From Rhodobacterales bacterium 56_14_T64 (GTDB lineage: Bacteria > Pseudomonadota > Alphaproteobacteria > Rhodobacterales > Rhodobacteraceae), in NCBI GenBank assembly GCA_002162795.1, contig MAAY01000105.1, positions 1 through 62,794 of the forward strand: a DNA stretch of 62,794 bases, written 5' to 3'. Both the position numbers and the translations under genes were made by a program. Within the stretch, counting starts at the first letter, position 1. The number at the start of each line of letters is the position of its first letter. A model generated the notes under the pieces. It saw nothing but the letters and a program-made list of their open reading frames with translations, had not been told where the DNA came from and did not search any database. Positions 33,571 to 40,678 of the stretch are shown piece after piece.

Positions 33571-33660
33571 TTTACAGCGCTCGCTAAAAGTGAGAACAAA
33601 GGGTCAACAAACACCGGAGAGTGTGATCAACAGACCCAAGACAGCCCGGAGGCTCGCGTT

Positions 33661-33783
33661 ATGATTGAACAAATCAGGAACACATTCCAACATTCGCCCA
33701 CGACCCTTTTGCAAGATGCGGTGGGTGCTGCAGCACTGATTGTCATGCTGGTGGTCGCTCTACATATGCCCGCGCTCGTCTAG
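33661..33783 (+). CDS. 40-residue single-span membrane protein, likely LexA-controlled
   Basis: The ATG at 33661 is preceded by GGAGG (33648-33652) at 8 bases. The product has a short amphipathic N-terminus (MIEQIRNTFQHSPTTLLQDA) and one hydrophobic helix (about 21-36) ending HMPALV, so it is a tiny inner-membrane protein. A longer version from a TTG at 33544 would read through the LexA box and is less likely. The SOS box upstream suggests DNA-damage induction. Caulobacter SidA is a comparably small SOS-induced inner-membrane division inhibitor; I see no sequence match that I could claim, so similarity is in size, topology and control only. Confidence 0.7.
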   Translation: MIEQIRNTFQHSPTTLLQDAVGAAALIVMLVVALHMPALV

Positions 33784-33840
33784 ATTCCGAAATTTCGAAT
33801 TGCGCTCTTGTGCCTGTTGCGCCTGCATCCTGTCCCAATT

Positions 33841-33971
33841 GATGTGGGGAACTGACTGCCTGTCCTGTTCCCACACCGGATCATGTCCCGTGATCCACCG
33901 GTAGCAACCGGATCCCGCATAAGAGAGCGATCTTGCCGCCGCCATTTGCCCAAATGTGCGGCGGCCTTTTT
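33841..33971 (+). ncRNA. candidate structured small RNA with its own terminator
   Basis: Four stems follow one another within 130 bases: TGTGG-G-GAAC / GTTCCCACA (33843-33852 with 33867-33875, one bulge), GGATCA / TGATCC (33878-33883 with 33891-33896), CCGGT / ACCGG (33898-33902 with 33907-33911), and a strong terminator (33935-33971). This density of hairpins is unusual for an ordinary 3' end. It could be an independent small RNA or the structured 3' UTR of the 33661 gene. I do not recognise a known RNA family. Confidence 0.4.
33935..33971 (+). terminator. intrinsic terminator
   Basis: GCCGCCGC with inner CATTTG pairs with CAAATG-T-GCGGCGGC (one bulge, 2-base loop) and is followed by CTTTTTAA. 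Its T-tract overlaps the stop codon of the convergent chemoreceptor gene. It serves only the plus strand. Confidence 0.9.
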
Positions 33972-35400
33972 AATTGGTAAAACCCAAGCGAAGCCCGCCC
34001 CATTGGCGGTTTTTGACAAAGATGGGCACCGACAGATCCTTCATCATCACAAATTCCCCTCCGCCCATGTCACGGCGATAAACTTGCATTAGGAAAGGTT
34101 GGGCATTGCGACCCGCCTTGAGACCAACACGGTCATCAAAAATACGCCGATTGCGGCAGTTGGCGGTGTTCCAGATCGGATCGTCCCGTTGAGGTTGCGA
34201 GAATTTCTTGTTGTGTGTCGGCAGGTAGCCGTTCACATCTACGGCCGCACAAAATGCAACCCGTGTATCAAACTCCAAAGCGGCCTCAATCAGCGGCGTC
34301 AGCAGCTGATCCGTTAGGTTGGTAAAGCGGGTCATCACCTGTTGTGGGTTGGTGTTTGGGATAGGTTGGTACCGCCGATCAAATAGATCTTTCGGCGAAA
34401 TCCTACCCAACTCAACAGCCTGTTCAAAAATCTGGCCGACGTTTTGTGCGACCGAGGTGGCATAGGCGATGAACCGTCCGTCAGCGGATCGCCCGCCCAA
34501 TGCGACGGTTCCCTGTACCAGACTCTCCGAAGATGTAATTAGATTTTCAACGCGACCATGAGTCTGTTGGATTCCGGCGGAGGTTTCCTCGACGGATCTG
34601 CCAATTTTCTGGATGCTGGGAGCAAAGTTTTCAACCGACTCTTTGACGACCATCGCTTCGGTCAGAATACGGTCAGTCTCAGTATTGACGCTTTGGGCAT
34701 TGCGTTCAATCTCCACCAATGAGTCATCAGTGGTGCGGGCCTGATCCAGAACAACCGTGGCTGACTTGGACATGGATTCGGTTTCAACACGTAATTCCTG
34801 GATCCATTTGGCAAGGGCAAGGATGTTGGTGTTGATTTCGGCGGCGGCGCGTTCCGTTTTGTGCGACAGGTCGTTGATGGCTTCGGCCACAACCGCAAAG
34901 CCGCGTCCGGCATCTCCTGCGCGTCCGGCTTCAATCTTGGCGTTGATGGCCAGAATATTGACTTGGGTGGCAATCGAAGAGATGCGGTCATTGTCGGCAC
35001 GCATTGCTTCGACGGTCTGCTCGACGCCAGAACTGCGGGCATTCAGCACTTGCACCCATTCCGCCATGGACTGACTGTGCTGCCCACTGTCACGGACTAT
35101 AGATACGGACTTCTGCACGGTTTCCAGTGTCTTCTGGGTCGAACCTGATACAGTTTGAATGGTTTCCAGTACACTGGCATTGGAATCAATAACGCGTAGC
35201 GCGCCATTTTGCATGGCCTTTAACGCCTGCAGCTGGTCGCGAGACTTTTTCTCGATCGTGTCGAGAAAACCAGCAATGTCAACGATCTCGAAACCCAGCT
35301 GAGACGAGGTCTGAGCCAAGCTATCTATGCTTTTATCAGCTTCTTTGGATGTAGGAAAATTATGAACCTGGTGCATTGGATACTCATATACTGTTGGCAC
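33970..35400 (-). CDS. soluble methyl-accepting chemotaxis-type protein
   Basis: A 476-residue receptor that would signal through CheA/CheW but has no transmembrane segment, so it should be cytoplasmic. A helical N-terminus (about 20-130) leads to the conserved receptor tip: [20 protein letters not shown] followed by [15 protein letters not shown] (about 155-190). After further coiled coil, the C-terminal 145 residues (about 330-476) form a globular sensor block containing [27 protein letters not shown] and WGGLRLG. This layout is found in other MCP-like proteins with a PAS/Cache-like end. The start could also be the ATG at 35376; the GTG at 35400 has no clear ribosome binding site. No che genes are nearby. 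Confidence 0.9.
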   Translation of the reverse strand: MPTVYEYPMHQVHNFPTSKEADKSIDSLAQTSSQLGFEIVDIAGFLDTIEKKSRDQLQALKAMQNGALRVIDSNASVLETIQTVSGSTQKTLETVQKSVSIVRDSGQHSQSMAEWVQVLNARSSGVEQTVEAMRADNDRISSIATQVNILAINAKIEAGRAGDAGRGFAVVAEAINDLSHKTERAAAEINTNILALAKWIQELRVETESMSKSATVVLDQARTTDDSLVEIERNAQSVNTETDRILTEAMVVKESVENFAPSIQKIGRSVEETSAGIQQTHGRVENLITSSESLVQGTVALGGRSADGRFIAYATSVAQNVGQIFEQAVELGRISPKDLFDRRYQPIPNTNPQQVMTRFTNLTDQLLTPLIEAALEFDTRVAFCAAVDVNGYLPTHNKKFSQPQRDDPIWNTANCRNRRIFDDRVGLKAGRNAQPFLMQVYRRDMGGGEFVMMKDLSVPIFVKNRQWGGLRLGFTN

Positions 35401-35429
35401 ATGGGTAAACCGAAGATGCTTAAAAGGTG

Positions 35430-35882
35430 TTAAGCATAATTTTTGCGTGAAATCTGCTGCATGGCTTCCAGCGTTGCCTCAAGTGTCAGCAAGATTGAAG
35501 CGTGGCGATTTTTGAATGCGCGCGCGGGTATCAAAACCTCCAAGCCGTCAAAGGGCGCATCTGGAATTGGTCCGTCATTTGTCAGCATCAGCTTCAACTG
35601 GTTTCGGGCCTGTTCGATATCGTCGATGGTGCATCCCAGTACCGCTGCACCAACCACCGAGGCTGAGGCTTGGCCTAGGGCACAGGCCTTAACATCCTGA
35701 CCATATTCGGAAATTTTTCCATCGGATAGGCGAAGATCGACGGTAACGGTAGATCCGCACAGCGGCGCGCGCTTTTTGACCGTTGCATCAGGCGCATCCA
35801 GCCGGTCCAAATGTGGAATATCTGCCGCCAACGCCAGAATGCGTGAGGAGTAGAGTTTTATAAGATCATTTTCGCTGGACAT
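35430..35882 (-). CDS. NifU/IscU-like iron-sulfur scaffold protein
   Basis: The 150-residue product matches the NifU_N/IscU fold that carries nascent iron-sulfur clusters. Two of the ligand positions are present, PLCGST and KACALGQAS. The third, usually Cys near the C-terminus, is replaced in [14 protein letters not shown], where a His is available. The start at 35882 ([12 protein letters not shown]) is supported by AAGGGATA just upstream. It is divergent from hisI. A role in cluster assembly is plausible, but the missing Cys means a specialised or altered function is possible. Confidence 0.85.
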   Translation of the reverse strand: MSSENDLIKLYSSRILALAADIPHLDRLDAPDATVKKRAPLCGSTVTVDLRLSDGKISEYGQDVKACALGQASASVVGAAVLGCTIDDIEQARNQLKLMLTNDGPIPDAPFDGLEVLIPARAFKNRHASILLTLEATLEAMQQISRKNYA

Positions 35883-35960
35883 AAGTATCCCTTGGGCTTT
35901 CCCTAGCTTGACGTTCACAATACATAGGGTGCCAATATCCAGATGCAAAAGGTTTTTGCC

Positions 35961-36323
35961 ATGTCCTTTGATCCAAATAGTCTCATCTACAATGACGCCG
36001 GTCTAATCCCCTGCATTGCGCAGGACGTTGACAGTGGTGAGATGTTGATGATGGCTTGGATGAATTCTGAATCCGTCACTCGGACGCTGGACAGTGCCAA
36101 GGTGACCTATTGGTCGCGGTCACGGCAGTCTTTCTGGGTCAAGGGTGAAAGCTCGGGGCATGTACAGGAGTTGGTGGATCTTCGAGTGGACTGTGACCGC
36201 GATTGCCTGCTGGCTGTGGTGCGCCAGACTGGCCCGGCCTGCCACACCAACCGGCGCAGTTGTTTCTATACGTCTGTGCGGGATGGCGAAGAAGTTGAGC
36301 TGATGGAGCCCATGGACCTCTAA
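35961..36323 (+). CDS. hisI: phosphoribosyl-AMP cyclohydrolase
   Basis: HisI opens the purine ring of PR-AMP, the third step of histidine synthesis, as a zinc enzyme. The 120-residue protein has MLMMAWMNSESV, TYWSRSRQSFWVKGESSGH, and the metal motif DCDRDCLLAVV with CHTNRRSCFY; Asp and Cys residues there bind zinc and magnesium. The HisE half found fused in enterobacteria is absent, as usual in Alphaproteobacteria. The start at 35961 is chosen because AAAAGG lies 6 bases upstream. It is isolated from other his genes here. Confidence 0.97.
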   Translation: MSFDPNSLIYNDAGLIPCIAQDVDSGEMLMMAWMNSESVTRTLDSAKVTYWSRSRQSFWVKGESSGHVQELVDLRVDCDRDCLLAVVRQTGPACHTNRRSCFYTSVRDGEEVELMEPMDL

Positions 36324-36344
36324 CGTCAGACGATGAGTCCTGTT

Positions 36345-37286
36345 TCAGTCAAGACCTACCATTTTGCGGATGTCTAACGGAGTGAAGCCTTCTTCGCGGT
36401 ATTTGGCGATAGAGCGGGCGTCATCGCGTTTGGCGAGGCGCTTGCCGGTGTCGTCGCGGATTAGCTTGTGGTGGTGATAGGTTGGTTCGAGCCAATAATG
36501 ATGTATTTCATCGTCTAGAAGATGACCGATCAGAAGATGGATCATAGTTGCCTCTAGAAGGTCCTCGCCTCTGACAACATGACTTACCCCTTGTTCTTGA
36601 TCGTCGACCACTACCGCCAAGTGATATGCTGCTCCCATATTCTTGCGGCAAACGACGACGTCACCAATTTCCTTTAGCATAATTTCCGGTGTGAATTCGT
36701 AGGACTGAGTGTGCGTGTTTGCGCTGGCTCCATACTCCCCAAAGTATGCATAGCGCTTTCTCTCGATAGCACGGGGAGGTAGGAAAAGTGTCGTACCCCG
36801 AAAGCTGTACTCTATAGCCTTGGCCATATCTAACCTTAGTGTTGCATTTGAGGGGCGAGGCTCATGCAAAGGACTATTAGGCCTGTTAGAGTGGCGGCAT
36901 GTACCGGGGTAGATAAGGCCGTCTGGCCCATATTGTGGCAGACCTTCCTGCGGAGCTGATTGAGCCTCACGAATGTCGCGGCGAGAGCACGTACATTCAT
37001 ATAATATGTCTTTCCCCCACAAGATATCTAAGGCGAGGTCGTACTGGGATTGGCACTTTGATTGCTTGCGGCAAGGTTCCTGCCACCACAATCCAAGCCA
37101 ATGCAGATCATCATAGATCTGTTTTTCCCAATGGTCTCGGGCGCGCGATTGGTCCAGATCGTCGATCCTTAACAGGAAATCCCCGCCTTCAGAAAAAGCC
37201 ATGTCATGAGCAAGCATAGCTGAATAGGCATGGCCCAAATGCAGCGGGCCAGTCGGTGAAGGGGCAAACCGAGTTACAAACTTCAC
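36345..37286 (-). CDS. gluQ: glutamyl-Q tRNA(Asp) synthetase
   Basis: A truncated glutamyl-tRNA synthetase that attaches glutamate to queuosine in the anticodon of tRNA-Asp. The 313-residue protein keeps the class I catalytic core: RFAPSPTGPLHLGHAYSA (HIGH variant HLGH) and the KMSKS variant KRLAKR. A zinc site is visible as CTC near residue 98 with YPGTC further on. It lacks the anticodon-binding half of GltX. By eye the gene is richer in A and T than its neighbours. It is followed after 23 bases by trmFO upstream on the same strand, so the two tRNA-modification genes may be co-transcribed. Confidence 0.95.
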   Translation of the reverse strand: MKFVTRFAPSPTGPLHLGHAYSAMLAHDMAFSEGGDFLLRIDDLDQSRARDHWEKQIYDDLHWLGLWWQEPCRKQSKCQSQYDLALDILWGKDILYECTCSRRDIREAQSAPQEGLPQYGPDGLIYPGTCRHSNRPNSPLHEPRPSNATLRLDMAKAIEYSFRGTTLFLPPRAIERKRYAYFGEYGASANTHTQSYEFTPEIMLKEIGDVVVCRKNMGAAYHLAVVVDDQEQGVSHVVRGEDLLEATMIHLLIGHLLDDEIHHYWLEPTYHHHKLIRDDTGKRLAKRDDARSIAKYREEGFTPLDIRKMVGLD

Positions 37287-37309
37287 TTGAAAAAATCCCT
37301 CTAAATTAC

Positions 37310-38653
37310 TTAAGAGAAGCTCTCAAGCCATTCTGACCATACATTTTTTGCCCGATCCGTATAGGCTTTGTAGCGGTCTTTGCGGCCTCTACGCCCGCCT
37401 TTGAGCCCTTCAACCGGTTGGAACAGGCCGAAGTTGACGTTCATCGGCTGGAAAGTCTTGGCCTCGGCACCACCAGTGATGTGGTGGACAAGGGCGCCCA
37501 TGGCGCTGTCTTGCGGCACCTCTGGTAGATCCCGGTTCAGGATTTCAGCGGCAGCCATTCGCCCGGCCAGCAGCCCCATTGCCGCACTTTCGACGTAACC
37601 TTCGACGCCGGTGATCTGGCCGGCAAAGCGGATATTGGGCTGCGACTTCAACCGCATCTGGCTGTCCAGCAGAGTTGGCGAGTTAAGGAACGTGTTGCGA
37701 TGAATGCCGCCCAACCGGGCAAATTGAGCATTTTCCAGCCCCGGGATCATTCGCAAGACTTGAGTTTGTGCGCCGTATTTCATCTTGGTCTGGAAACCGA
37801 CGATATTGAACAACGTCGCCAATTTGTTGTCGCGGCGCAGCTGCACTACGGCATAAGCCTTTTCTTCGGGCTTATGGCTATTGGTCAGGCCAACCGGTTT
37901 CATTGGACCAAACCTCAAGGTCTCACGGCCACGCTCGGCCATGACTTCAATTGGCAGGCAACCATCGAAATATCCGGCGGTCTCGCCTTCGTGAAACTCG
38001 GTTTTTTCGGCCGCCAGGAGAGCGTCGATAAACGCTTCGTACTGGTCTTTGGTCATTGGGCAGTTGAGGTATGCGGTGCGCTCTTCCTCGGTCTCGCCTT
38101 TATCATAACGTGACTGCATCCAAGCCTGCGACATGTCGATGCTGTCAGCATAGAGGATCGGCGCAATCGCGTCGAAGAAGGCCAGGGCCTCGGCGCCAGT
38201 CTCTGCCTGGATGGATTGGCCCAGGGCAGAGGAGGTCAGTGGGCCGGTGGCGAAGATCCAGTGGCCGTCATCGGGCAGATCGGTGATTTCATCGTAAGAC
38301 ACCGAGATATTAGGGTGGCTTGTCAGGCTGTCGGTGACAGACTGGGCAAAAGGCTCGCGGTCCACTGCCAAAGCACCGCCGGCGGGCAGACGATGCTTGT
38401 CCGCGGTGGCCATGATCAACCCACCCGCAGCCCGCATTTCCCAATGCAGCAAGCCAACCGCGTTTTGCTCGTCATCATCCGAGCGGAATGAGTTGGAACA
38501 AACCATCTCGCCCAGATTGCCAGTTTGATGGGCAAAGGTTTTCACTTTAGGGCGCATTTCGTGGATTACCACTTGGACGCCCATGTTCGCTGCCTGCCAG
38601 GCCGCTTCGGACCCGGCCATGCCGCCGCCCACGATATGCAATGTTTGTGTCAT
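37310..38653 (-). CDS. trmFO: folate-dependent tRNA (uracil-5-)-methyltransferase
   Basis: TrmFO makes ribothymidine at U54 of tRNA using methylene-tetrahydrofolate and FAD. The 447-residue protein opens with the FAD-binding [20 protein letters not shown]. It continues with [10 protein letters not shown], the family block [15 protein letters not shown] (containing a Cys required in relatives), and [11 protein letters not shown] near the end. I place the start at 38653 on family grounds; no strong ribosome binding site is visible. The long, structured leader at 38781-38862 lies upstream. Confidence 0.97.
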   Translation of the reverse strand: MTQTLHIVGGGMAGSEAAWQAANMGVQVVIHEMRPKVKTFAHQTGNLGEMVCSNSFRSDDDEQNAVGLLHWEMRAAGGLIMATADKHRLPAGGALAVDREPFAQSVTDSLTSHPNISVSYDEITDLPDDGHWIFATGPLTSSALGQSIQAETGAEALAFFDAIAPILYADSIDMSQAWMQSRYDKGETEEERTAYLNCPMTKDQYEAFIDALLAAEKTEFHEGETAGYFDGCLPIEVMAERGRETLRFGPMKPVGLTNSHKPEEKAYAVVQLRRDNKLATLFNIVGFQTKMKYGAQTQVLRMIPGLENAQFARLGGIHRNTFLNSPTLLDSQMRLKSQPNIRFAGQITGVEGYVESAAMGLLAGRMAAAEILNRDLPEVPQDSAMGALVHHITGGAEAKTFQPMNVNFGLFQPVEGLKGGRRGRKDRYKAYTDRAKNVWSEWLESFS

Positions 38654-38780
38654 AGCTGCGACATAGGGCAGGGCGCAGGGTGGCGCAATATGGGGCATAA
38701 AGAATAGCACCGATAGCTACGGCATGATGGCGCCCAAATTGGCCTAAGCCACTACAGGATCGCCATATTTTCGGAAGGGA

Positions 38781-38862
38781 AATTTGGGGTCGCCGCTGCG
38801 GGAATGTCGAACCGGGGAGAGATCCGGTTTGGAGGGACCTTCCACAGGCGGCGACCCAAATT
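38781..38862. ncRNA. candidate structured element with three-way-junction layout
   Basis: A long outer stem pairs AATTTGGGGTCGCCGC (38781-38796) with GCGGCGACCCAAATT (38848-38862), 15 pairs with one bulged G. Inside are two hairpins: AACCGG / CCGGTT (38810-38829, loop GGAGAGAT) and GGAGG / CCTTCC (38831-38843). It sits in a 326-base gap with no other gene. On the minus strand it would be the leader of trmFO; it could also be an independent RNA or a dispersed palindromic repeat. The strand cannot be decided from sequence. Confidence 0.45.
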
Positions 38863-38979
38863 GTGACCGGGCTATTTTGCCCTGCCCAATCCTTGCCATG
38901 TTCTTGCCTTTTTTGAAAGGCCCGATATGGAAACAATACGCACCAAATCGTAAACAAAGACTAAAATTCTCCGGAAATT

Positions 38980-39768
38980 CTAATCTTTCTGCCAGTTTGG
39001 CGGTCTTTTTTCGGCAAATGCAGCCATGCCTTCGATGGTGTCACGGTACAGCAGGTTCTCGACAATCACCCCGCTGGTATAGGCATAGGCCTGATCCAGG
39101 GGCATTTGCAGTTGCTTGTAAAAGGCCTGTTTGCCAACCTTGACCACCGCAGCCAGTTTACTGTCGATAGTTGTGGCCAGCTTCATGGTCTCGGTTTCAA
39201 GCTCTGCTTCGGGAACTGCATGGTTTATTAGCCCCAACTCAGCGGCACGGGGAGCCGACATGAAGTTTCCGGTCGTCAGGAGTTCAAGCGCGTGTTTGCG
39301 CGGGATGTTTCGTGACAAGGCAACCATGGGCGTTGAACAGAACAAGCCAATATTCACGCCATTAACACCAAATTTTGTGTCCTCGGCAGCGACGGCCAAA
39401 TCGCAAGAGGCGACCAGCTGACATCCCGCAGCCGTGGCTATACCATGGACCTGTGCAATCACCACCTGCGGCAGATTTTGTAATCCTGTCATTACAGCAG
39501 TGCAGCGTGCAAAAAGATCCTGATAATAACTTTTTCCGCCATCCACCGAAGACCGGGCAGTGTTCATTTGTTTAATGTCATGGCCGGCACAAAATCCTTT
39601 GCCCGCTCCGGATAGAATGACCACTTTAATAGTGGTGTCATTGTGCAGGGATTCGATTTGCACTTGTAGCGCTGCCAACATCTCGTCGGACAATGCGTTC
39701 AGTTTCTGCGGCATATCCATGGTCAGGTGGGCGATTGCGTCAGTGTCGTGACGTTTCAAAATTGTCAT
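38980..39768 (-). CDS. ECHDC3-like crotonase-fold protein
   Basis: A 262-residue member of the enoyl-CoA hydratase superfamily. The oxyanion-hole blocks are present (GAGKGFCAGHDI near 63-74 and a second one around ATAAGCQLVASCDL). However, the segment NIGLFCSTPMVALSRNIP replaces the region that holds the two catalytic Glu of true hydratases. That sequence is typical of the ECHDC3 subgroup, whose reaction is not settled. The start at 39768 has AAGGAGAG just before it; longer frames overlap the promoter of the divergent thioesterase. Acyl-CoA binding is likely, hydration is doubtful. Confidence 0.9.
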   Translation of the reverse strand: MTILKRHDTDAIAHLTMDMPQKLNALSDEMLAALQVQIESLHNDTTIKVVILSGAGKGFCAGHDIKQMNTARSSVDGGKSYYQDLFARCTAVMTGLQNLPQVVIAQVHGIATAAGCQLVASCDLAVAAEDTKFGVNGVNIGLFCSTPMVALSRNIPRKHALELLTTGNFMSAPRAAELGLINHAVPEAELETETMKLATTIDSKLAAVVKVGKQAFYKQLQMPLDQAYAYTSGVIVENLLYRDTIEGMAAFAEKRPPNWQKD

Positions 39769-39825
39769 CTTGCTCTCCTTGGCGTGCTTGCCCAACCTTA
39801 GGCAGCACCGAGGTAGGAGAAAAGC

Positions 39826-40263
39826 ATGGCATTGCAGATGGACGCGGCGGAACTGATGGAATTTCTGAATGAAGTGTTCCCGCAGGTGCGGGAGGAATTT
39901 GCTGTTGAGGCTTTGTCTGAGAATGAGATTTTGATGCGACTGCGAATTCAGGACAAGCATCTGCGCCCTGGTGGCACTGTCTCGGGGCCATCAATGTTCG
40001 CATTGGCAGATTGCTCCGCATACGCGATGGTGCTTGCCCGGATAGGTCGGCAGGCGCTGGCGGTCACTACCAATTGCTCGATGGATTTCATGCGCAAGCC
40101 TGCTTCTGGAGTTGATTTAATGGCCAACTGTAGATTGTTGAAGTTTGGGCGATCGCTGGCCGTTTGCGATATATTGATCCACTCAATCGGGCAAGAGGCG
40201 GCGGTCGCACGGGCCAATATGACCTATTCAATTCCACCTGCTCGCGATCCAAAACCCGAATGA
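39826..40263 (+). CDS. PaaI-family hot-dog thioesterase
   Basis: The 145-residue protein has the hot-dog fold of the acyl-CoA thioesterase family (PaaI/4HBT): RPGGTVSGPSMFALADCSAY carries the active-site Asp on the central helix, and VTTNCSMDFMRKP is the following strand. Such enzymes release CoA from aromatic or acyl-CoA esters in the cytoplasm. It is divergent from the ECHDC3-like gene with 57 bases between them, suggesting shared control and a common acyl-CoA theme. The substrate is unknown. Confidence 0.88.
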   Translation: MALQMDAAELMEFLNEVFPQVREEFAVEALSENEILMRLRIQDKHLRPGGTVSGPSMFALADCSAYAMVLARIGRQALAVTTNCSMDFMRKPASGVDLMANCRLLKFGRSLAVCDILIHSIGQEAAVARANMTYSIPPARDPKPE

Positions 40264-40297
40264 GGGTCATTCCGCTAGCATATAGAAGGACGTCAAT

Positions 40298-40326
40298 GAA
40301 AAAGGGCCGGGGTTTCCCCCGGCCTT
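40298..40326 (-). terminator. intrinsic terminator of the DUF1127 gene
   Basis: GGCCGGGG / CCCCGGCC (40305-40312 with 40317-40324) is followed on the minus strand by CTTTTTC. It lies 26 bases beyond the DUF1127 stop codon and faces the convergent thioesterase. Confidence 0.85.
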
Positions 40327-40351
40327 GAAGTGGTTCTAGTGTCCCTGGGGA

Positions 40352-40585
40352 TCAAGGGCGCCAGAACGGAAGAGTGGCTTGATGATGCGCCTCGGCGCGG
40401 TTACGCCCGATGTCGTCCAACTGCTCCTGGGACAAATGACGCAGGTGTTTTCGGGTGCGGCGGCGCAGGCTCCATTTGGTGATCAGCACCGCAAACGTCA
40501 CAGCCCATTGAGCCAGAACTGGTAGCGCCGGACGGCTGGCCAGGAAGGTCATGTTTGACTGAGGGATCTGAGCGTGCTGTATCAT
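40352..40585 (-). CDS. DUF1127 small protein
   Basis: The 77-residue protein has a hydrophobic segment (about 23-41, ALPVLAQWAVTFAVLITKW) followed by the DUF1127 domain RRRTRKHLRHLSQEQLDDIG with conserved Leu-Asp-Asp-Ile-Gly. Related small Arg-rich proteins in alphaproteobacteria have been linked to RNA turnover, phosphate and stress responses and C1/carnitine-type metabolism. The start at 40585 has GGAG upstream. The gene is divergent from a MocR regulator and its promoter overlaps the regulator's probable operator, so it is a likely target. Confidence 0.88.
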   Translation of the reverse strand: MIQHAQIPQSNMTFLASRPALPVLAQWAVTFAVLITKWSLRRRTRKHLRHLSQEQLDDIGRNRAEAHHQATLPFWRP

Positions 40586-40598
40586 GGTATGCTCCAAT

Positions 40599-40646
40599 AT
40601 TGTATTGATACAATCTTATGCGTATGTTACAGTGTGTTGATACAAA
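40599..40646. promoter_or_regulatory. repeated operator between DUF1127 gene and MocR regulator
   Basis: ATTGTAT-TG-ATACAAT (40599-40614) is a perfect inverted repeat. A second copy of its right part, GTGTTGATACAAA (40634-40646), matches GTATTGATACAAT (40602-40614) in 11 of 13 positions at a 32-base offset, about three helical turns. The site fills the 93-base divergent interval, as expected for autoregulation by the MocR protein and control of the DUF1127 gene. Confidence 0.65.
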
Positions 40647-40678
40647 ATGGGGTACAAAGTGTCCACGAAAGGATTGTA

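Noticed and set aside
33544-33660. N-terminal extension of the small protein after recG from a TTG at 33544
   Set aside because: It would translate the LexA box and has a low-complexity polar sequence; the ATG at 33661 has a strong GGAGG site.
33842-33904. 20-codon Cys-containing frame (MWGTDCLSCSHTG...) inside the hairpin-rich region
   Set aside because: No ribosome binding site, and it coincides with paired stems of the RNA candidate; most likely chance.
38800-38815. GGTTCGA-like sequence on the minus strand suggesting a tRNA T-arm
   Set aside because: The surrounding stems do not give a cloverleaf, acceptor stem or CCA end; it is part of the three-way element.
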